Positions 7,701 to 10,338 of a DNA stretch of 10,338 nt are shown here, in pieces (the stretch's first letter is position 1; each line of letters begins with the position of its first letter). Source of the DNA: a bacterium. Its GTDB lineage: Bacteria > Spirochaetota > Spirochaetia > JABEVK01. The notes beneath the pieces were generated by a model that was not told the DNA's origin, searched no databases, and saw nothing but the letters and a program-made list of their open reading frames with translations. A program made the position numbers and the translations under genes. Location of the stretch: NCBI GenBank assembly GCA_021782055.1, contig JAJXVP010000081.1:1-10338 (forward strand). The letters run 5' to 3'.

Positions 7701-10338
7701 GGCCGGGGTCGCAATATCGGTGGCGTTGAACACGATTTGGTACTGCCCATCGGGGAAGCTTGTCAGGGGAATCGTCCAGTTGACATTCTTAGGCGACCCG
7801 GTGACAGGTACGGTGGCCGAAGCAAAGGCATTCCATAAACCGGTCGCTGGGTTCTTGACGTTGATGGTGTAGGTGTAGCTAGCCACCCCTGAGGCATCCG
7901 ACAGGGTCCCGGTCAGGTTGGGACTGGTCGACGTTGTCAGCGTTGTGGGGTAACCGGTACCGCTGGTGGCGATGTTGCTGTACGAGATCACCGGGGGCAT
8001 GGTGTCTTTGTTAAACGAGGCTGTTTGGATGGTTTGGTTGCCAGCCCCGTCGGTGGCAATGACGGTGATCAGGTGCGTGCCTTCCGTAAGGGCCGTGACC
8101 GTTGCCGAAGAGATGCTGGTGCTCCAGGTGGCAGCTACCGGAATTGTCGTCAAAGAACCGGAATCAATCTTGTACTGCAGAGTCGACACGCCCGAGCTAA
8201 CGGCTGGTGAGCCCGCAGACGGGTCACTGGCCGTCCCCGCAAGCGTGAAACCTGAGCTGTAAGCTGTGAGCGGCGTGATCACCAAGCTGGGCGCCGTTAA
8301 GTCGATATTAAAGACAGTTGAAATCGCTGTGGTGTTGTAGTTACCCGCTTTGTCGAGGGTCTTGATCAAAAGGGTATGGGCCCCTTGGGTTAACCCCGTC
8401 AACGAGGCTGACCACGCCGTGGTCCCTGTGGCTTGCGTCCAACCGATGGCATTGTAGGCGTCATTTCCATGGGTAGCCGGCACCGTATCGACGTAGTACC
8501 AAACCGACTGAATGCCTGAGCCCGCATCGTTGGCAGACCCCGCAATCGTCAAGGACGTGGTGTTCAGGTAGGCATTACTAGCAGGGCTCGTGATGATGGG
8601 CGTACCGGGCGTGGTATCCACAAGAATCGATTTTGTCACGGTAGCGGTTTTGCCCGCCACATCGGTTAAGGTAAAGGCGTAGGTGTGATTGCCGTCGGCC
8701 GGTAGAGGGCTTACCGCATACGACCAATTCGGTGTCGAGGTAGAAACGGGTACCGAAACCGCTGTGGCACCATCAACCGAAACTTTCATTGTCAGCGTTG
8801 TGCCCGCTACCGAAGAGGGATTGGTGTCGGTCGCGGAACCTGAAAGCGTAAAGGCTGTGTTGGTGATGCTCGCTACGCCATCGGTCTCGGTCAACACCGG
8901 CGGGTTCTGGTCGACGCCAAAGCTTTGAGTCACAGTTGACGACAGATTCCCGGCATTATCGTACGAGGCCACATAGACCGTGTATTCCCCTTCGGCTAAA
9001 CCCCCAGACCCTAGGGTCAAAGTGGCATTCCAAGGACTTGTCCCCGAGGCCTTGGTCCAGGTGTTGGGTGCTGTCGTCGGAGCGGCGGCCGCTTTGGCTT
9101 GAACCAAGTAGTAGACCGAAGCGACTCCCGATGGTGACGTTCCGGGGTCGTTGGCAGAACCGTTGAGTGTGTAGGAGGTACCCGACACCCAATACGAGGG
9201 GCTCGTGCTGTTGTAGTTCCCTGGTTGGCTGATGGCCGTAGTGGGGGGGGTGGTATCGATAGTGATGGTACGGGTCAGGGTTGTGGTTTTACCGGCGACA
9301 TCGGTGGCGGTAAACACATAGGTTTGGGTGCCGTCATTGGCGTGAGTGGTGGTGTTTACAGTTACAGGGTAGCTCCAGGTGTTGGGCGATCCTGCGGTAA
9401 TGGGAACAGCCGTGGAAGCCCCGCCATTGACCGAAACAGTTAAGCTGAGGGTTGGCGGGGTGGCATTGGGCAACGAAGCTGGGTTGGTGTCACCAATATT
9501 TCCGGTGAGGGTGAAGTTGTTGTTGACCAAGCTCCCCACGCTGTCGGTCTTAGACAGGGTGGGTGGGTTGAGGTCCAGACCAAAGGGGACAATACTAGCA
9601 ATGGCCTGAGCAGCCGTGGTGACATTACCGGCATTATCGACGGCTTTAACCCAGAGGGTTTTGTAGCCTTCGGTATTGCTCAGGGTCAGCGAAGCGTTCC
9701 AACTGGTTGTTCCTGTGGCTTTTGTCCAGCCGTTGGTAGCGGTTGTGGGGTCTTCAGTGGAATGGTCGGTAGCAGTACCGCTGACATAAGCACCGTCGGC
9801 CTTGACGTAAACGGCGGCTACGCCGGTACCAACGTTATCGGTAGCCACACCGGTGACTGACAAGGTGGCCGAGGTCGCCCAGGCATTACCCCCAGGAGCA
9901 GTTACGGTAAAGGTGGGGGCCTGCGTGTCGACGGTGAAGGTTTCGGTGACGGAGGTGGTTTTGCCGGCCACATCGGTGGCTGTCAAAACCACAGACCATA
10001 ACCCATCCATGGTACCGTCGGTTTTAATCGTAAAGGGCATATTCCAGGTACCGGCATTGGTAACACCGGCATTGGGAGTGACCGTGGGTTGGGAAGCTAG
10101 GGTATAGGCACTGCCGTTGAGGGTAGCCGTTGCTGTAACGGTCAAGGTTGGTGAAGACCCATTAAGAACCGAGGCAGGGTCGGTATCACTGAGGTTGCCA
10201 CTAAAGGCTGTAAAGCCACTGGCAGTAGCGGCACTCACGGGGGTAGAGGGCGTGTTCGAGGTCAGCGTGGGGGGTGAGAGGTCGACCCCAAAGTTTACGG
10301 GGGTGGTAGGCGAGACGTTCCCTGCGGCATCCACGGCT
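1731..10338 (-). CDS. Giant surface/secreted protein with bacterial Ig-like repeats and a non-Ig C-terminal domain (5' end outside window)
   Basis: The frame is open from the right edge to TAA at 1731. The GTG at 10334 is not a real start, because the frame continues upstream and the first residues (DAAGNVSP) are the tail of another repeat unit. Residue numbers here count from that codon. Residues 18-677 are six Ig-like domains of about 98-118 residues in an alternating A-B order. Residues 678-2245 are further Ig-like domains with the usual D-x-x-x-P start (for example near 678, 777, 1176, 1740 and 2054), several enlarged by inserted modules. Residues 2246-2867 are a different, aromatic- and Asn-rich domain with AYYD-like strands. 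Composition is Thr/Ser/Asn/Gly-rich with few charged residues and one Cys (C1277), as expected for an exported filamentous protein. No C-terminal sortase signal, barrel or membrane anchor is visible, and the signal peptide must lie outside the window. An adhesin or surface-matrix role is plausible by analogy with other bacterial Ig-repeat proteins, but no ligand can be named. Confidence 0.93.
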   Translation of the reverse strand, partial: AVDAAGNVSPTTPVNFGVDLSPPTLTSNTPSTPVSAATASGFTAFSGNLSDTDPASVLNGSSPTLTVTATATLNGSAYTLASQPTVTPNAGVTNAGTWNMPFTIKTDGTMDGLWSVVLTATDVAGKTTSVTETFTVDTQAPTFTVTAPGGNAWATSATLSVTGVATDNVGTGVAAVYVKADGAYVSGTATDHSTEDPTTATNGWTKATGTTSWNASLTLSNTEGYKTLWVKAVDNAGNVTTAAQAIASIVPFGLDLNPPTLSKTDSVGSLVNNNFTLTGNIGDTNPASLPNATPPTLSLTVSVNGGASTAVPITAGSPNTWSYPVTVNTTTHANDGTQTYVFTATDVAGKTTTLTRTITIDTTPPTTAISQPGNYNSTSPSYWVSGTSYTLNGSANDPGTSPSGVASVYYLVQAKAAAAPTTAPNTWTKASGTSPWNATLTLGSGGLAEGEYTVYVASYDNAGNLSSTVTQSFGVDQNPPVLTETDGVASITNTAFTLSGSATDTNPSSVAGTTLTMKVSVDGATAVSVPVSTSTPNWSYAVSPLPADGNHTYAFTLTDVAGKTATVTKSILVDTTPGTPIITSPASNAYLNTTSLTIAGSANDAGSGIQSVWYYVDTVPATHGNDAYNAIGWTQATGTTAWSASLTGLTQGAHTLLIKTLDKAGNYNTTAISTVFNIDLTAPSLVITPLTAYSSGFTLAGTASDPSAGSPAVSSGVSTLQYKIDSGSLTTIPVAATWSTSISSATVTALTEGTHLITVIATDGAGNQTIQTASFNKDTMPPVISYSNIATSGTGYPTTLTTSTSPNLTGTLSDASGVASYTYTINVKNPATGLWNAFASATVPVTGSPKNVNWTIPLTSFPDGQYQIVFNATDIATPANATSYTTYTNFTLSNASPAVSVTAPSLGSWVNGAFTLVGTLQDNLGVTSVNAVASNGSNPSFTGASAGLPANEIVSVSVSNGTLLFQTALPHGLSVGSIVYLAGPTMPTYNNGTSNVTLSSTTSYTVATVTSSVTGANDEFTLNGVNATSLGSPVSGLWVALSTGSFATAKAPTAVVSVTNSSSTVTTTSSGLLATGSVVYFTGTLPTATPALSLGTPYYVVGASGTTFTLATAATGGTTLSFGSTGTFTLYSPNLPLGFLVPSLSLTGVSNGAFTAYVQAVSASGKSTQASRSFSLDNVAPTITMTSPTTSQVTTSATGTSATLTIGGSGFPLNGLISLAGTTTDSGSGVSQKIEYHLGKAGTVGAPGYWTQGNAASNWVLSLGDISGYANTTNAYPCDANGGTTNSNYWLMPISFLSVDNAGNQTIVTDYIVYNSNANTPVISITQPSNAQTFGGQQRIYGTASQPVGVYSAEVYVDPTGKSLSPSISVPTSILQADLKTFAVQSALSSPLPANTVVYIKPTDQFGTLPGSATLGTPYYVVGATSTVNSFQVSTTSGGSAVSFTSGIGSVFAVDQWAPAKLMTQGTNVTWYYDINVGNVYPQTGNSFQTVTVTARAWSATLYGGPRGSFVGNLLTPLTMTFNNTFPTITLSTLTPQGGSALTYTQGMDAKGTFTVGGNISTPNGLASINLTETNPFSGTTTVYQTAGTTGTNWTTQTTSVTSSGDSVTVTPASQLASAASVTYTVGQAYKLLITNPGSNTTPGSNPWVALGLGSTITPAAGIKFTVTASGTIPTGGAAIESDTTGNFQYAVAITVNSSSIYPSTTTGGYYSGTYSLNLQASDLTTPTAQVSTSPVSVSVDNFYPTSNPNSSPYLTAPSLQTSGNLNGYYVLTGTAATLQGSVTDFGTNSGPIGAISKVVVYVTDSAGANFLSLNSSSTTTTTGLTLTAMDETHAGGATSASVTYPTTTSYTGYFASIATLGANYTGADGFTESLTLNGSTENWSVQFNSTLLPDGPIQIHYVVWDQAGNASHYMVNGYVSNNAPAFSNTTLGTDLTGAGTINGTTNYPSTSGTNGTINTGFVVRNKLMQIVVNSLHGNGTLNYSLKVNGTEYWGVTGTTVTTGTDTATILINWNNLVTPIPDGTQNFVLTVTDSTPLIGQSYQETFTVTVQNTDTIPPTATITPLSASSIYTLSGVPQGHFDNSFITAKLPANLNDSNPKLSGTIKFTGSVSDNQHIQAIYAQINNGTTGTHGFDFGNTGTAANIGTWYKIAYWNSVTNQLTGYNYSAVNVATGTPKGWQSSISNESLTTSGHTANWELDWNSAFVAGTADKGLTLTVQVQDFASTTFMGSNLATSPPSVSFDVVPYITDIQTGLDSGTSKFLKRSSTGKYPINVTDTTNPNLKIVGWNINPTAAASDTVNVGGVSIPLTSVTLDNGAGGGYTYAQFAKNLITTSGYVSLTTNGYSSTNNFNADPTATTNLQNSENITNRPDLGWTYQASTINDDRFIWAWKPSNTGYTNTTEAVMHPQITTTGAQTGNMDWMYVTNGQNVYLDSTQLTNSWSINGGDFSYNSAGVPLYIYLHNMNWYSGQTGYQYYGSVQWGKDKTTRYQAASWNAEAGGLGLGNLSFVNDTNYPSYNTAGDVAMSRYQNLEILAQGNNTVTNNFVAYFDNATVPSGNPTRSIVFWSFQTGTNAAKTTTLDNHTGDGGTWYASITKASTAGTNTYNDFGAYDNGLQTPVGRVNLTTGSADSQYFDMKYFVSGTNPNVFIAYYDATNGQLKLIYNNNPVSSPTTWSTPVVIDSQAGQYVKMAVDPSGNLHLAYYDSVSSGLKYVYIQPTYTSGKVTSLTVNTPIYVDTMFTNGMYNGITLRDFSTTQNGSDIRPVISTYSISYGGTNKALRVSWPTTPLASIAAGSNGSSSTYTGNWETVAVLSNTPPGSSNTYVATGGVTPNVGPLIVGYNGGYIEQNTILGTSGGITDNNGNVLY
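1734..3599 (-). other. Non-Ig C-terminal domain, possibly beta-propeller (residues 2246-2867)
   Basis: The Ig-like pattern ends before residue 2246. The rest is rich in Asn, Tyr and Trp, with segments such as DRFIWAWKP (from 2385), GGDFSYNSAG (from 2446) and GYQYYGSVQWGK. From about 2540 a strand pattern recurs: a hydrophobic strand, a variable turn, an AYYD-like strand and a G-x-L-K-hydrophobic strand. The tyrosines of these strands are at 2549 (AYFD), 2612 (AYDN), 2652 (AYYD), 2703 (AYYD), 2769 (TYS) and 2841 (GYN). VDPSGNLHLAYYDS (from 2693) is very like a blade of a sialidase- or FG-GAP-like propeller. The fold is inference, the recurrence is seen. As the C-terminal tip of a long repeat stalk it could be the ligand-binding head. 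Confidence 0.5.
5310..5545 (-). repeat. Inserted beta-module, copy 4, diverged (about residues 1597-1676)
   Basis: The segment contains DSVTVTP, ASVTYTVGQAYKLLI, then PWVALGLGS (W1647) and KFTVTASG. It lacks the YYVV string but keeps the WVAL strand of copy 1. The two share the DNA string CAAAGCTACCCAG on the plus strand (5385-5397 and 7215-7227). It interrupts the Ig-like domain that begins near residue 1525. Confidence 0.45.
5975..6220 (-). repeat. Inserted beta-module, copy 3 (about residues 1373-1454)
   Basis: The segment contains KTFAVQS, PLPANTVVYI, LGTPYYVVGA (Y1418), SFQVSTTSGG and SVFAVD, in the same order as copy 2. The DNA around LGTPYYVVG also resembles copy 2: plus-strand 6072-6092 compares with 7035-7055, with an 11-base identical core (ACATAGTAGGG). 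The module sits inside the Ig-like domain that begins near residue 1320. Confidence 0.6.
6941..7190 (-). repeat. Inserted beta-module, copy 2 (about residues 1049-1132)
   Basis: The segment reads as AVVSVTN, then SGLLATGSVVYF, a short variable piece, LGTPYYVVG (Y1097), TFTLATAATGG and a closing G-x-FTLY strand. The pattern, an x-GL-x-x-G-x-x-VYF strand followed by LGTPYYV and F-x-L-x-x-x-x-GG, recurs in copy 3. I have seen similar strings in large repetitive and phage tail-like proteins, but I cannot name a family from memory. After this module the host Ig-like domain resumes with its last strands. Confidence 0.6.
7205..7498 (-). repeat. Inserted beta-module, copy 1 (about residues 946-1044)
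   Basis: This segment interrupts the Ig-like domain that begins near residue 893. Its order is a valine-rich strand (EIVSVSVSNG), then HGL-S-VGS-IVYL, then SYTVATV (Y1003), an EFTLNG strand and a WVAL strand (W1037). The style matches copies 2 to 4. Copies 1 and 2 lie back to back inside the same host domain. Confidence 0.55.
8304..10283 (-). repeat. Three tandem copies of an A-B pair of Ig-like domains
   Basis: Domain starts, set at the Asp before each Pro/Ala-Pro or equivalent motif, are residues 18 (A1), 136 (B1), 254 (A2), 360 (B2), 475 (A3), 573 (B3) and 678 (next unit). A domains carry D-T-[DN]-P-[AS]-S near the front and DVAGKT near the end, with its Asp at residues 121, 345 and 558. 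B domains carry SGV/SGI-type strands, then WT-[KQ]-A-[TS]-G with Trp at 203, 426 and 632, and end in D-[NK]-AGN. The A-to-A spacing shrinks from 236 to 221 to 203 residues. The DVAGKT codons are still similar as DNA, at plus-strand positions 9957-9974, 9285-9302 and 8646-8663. The residue tail at the window edge is B-like, so the alternation probably continues upstream. Confidence 0.85.
9243..9250. repeat. Run of eight G (C8 in the coding strand)
   Basis: Plus-strand 9243-9250 is eight G in a row, inside the giant gene at the Pro-Pro of the DTTPPTT motif that starts domain B2 (about residue 364). Gain or loss of one base would frameshift the protein after roughly that point. Confidence 0.9.

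Larger units (their letters stand above)
3600..8303 (-). other. Middle zone: diverged and enlarged Ig-like domains
   Basis: From residue 678 the strict A-B alternation stops. I place unit starts near residues 678, 777, 893, 1176, 1320, 1525, 1740, 1922 and 2054, from the recurrent start motif (D-x-x-x-P, or a related VSVTAP or ISITQP strand). Units at 678 and 777 are of normal size. The units at 893, 1320 and 1525 are about 281, 205 and 215 residues, and the excess matches inserted modules annotated separately. The unit near 1176 is also enlarged (about 145 residues) and holds the only Cys. Boundaries after 1740 are less certain. Confidence 0.6.

Noticed and set aside
8304..10283. Regularly spaced repeats as a CRISPR-like array
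   Set aside because: The period is about 640-670 bases, the copies are degenerate and in frame, and they encode protein domains.
10332..10334. GTG at 10334 as the start of the giant protein
   Set aside because: The frame stays open upstream to the window edge, and the residues at this point are the middle of an Ig-like repeat tail, not a signal peptide.

Overview
The window is a stretch of bacterial DNA in which every gene I can support lies on the minus strand and reads right to left. It holds the 3' part of a giant surface/secreted protein gene (about 8.6 kb of open frame, still open at the right edge), then a gene for a small putative lipoprotein that overlaps the giant gene's end, a gap of 158 bases, and the 5' part of a pentapeptide-repeat protein gene that runs off the left edge. 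No RNA gene, CRISPR array, insertion sequence or phage gene is visible. The organism is probably a Gram-negative-type bacterium with lipoproteins. From the general style of the proteins I would guess a spirochaete-like lineage, but nothing in the window proves it.

Positions 1731-10338 encode at least 2868 residues of a Thr/Ser/Asn/Gly-rich protein with a single visible cysteine. It has three zones. The N-terminal zone (about residues 18-677) is a tandem of two alternating bacterial Ig-like domain types: one ending in a DVAGKT motif and one carrying a WT-[KQ]-A-[TS]-G motif and a D-[NK]-AGN end. The middle zone (about 678-2245) has single, more diverged Ig-like domains. Three of these appear to be interrupted by extra beta-rich modules of about 80-100 residues, some with a YYVV motif, inserted in a similar loop. 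The C-terminal zone (about 2246-2867) is not Ig-like. It is rich in Asn, Tyr and Trp and carries recurring AYYD-like strands that suggest a beta-propeller. Its DNA is also less GC-rich than that of the repeat zone.

Positions 671-1750 encode a 359-residue protein with a clear lipoprotein signal peptide and a sequence style like that of a diverged ABC-type solute-binding protein. It starts inside the last codons of the giant gene, so the two are probably co-transcribed and translationally coupled. A joint role at the cell surface is plausible but is inference.

Positions 513-670 are non-coding and hold a good extended -10 box placed so that transcription could begin at the ATG of the next gene. 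Positions 1-512 encode a pentapeptide-repeat protein with an N-terminal Cys/His cluster.
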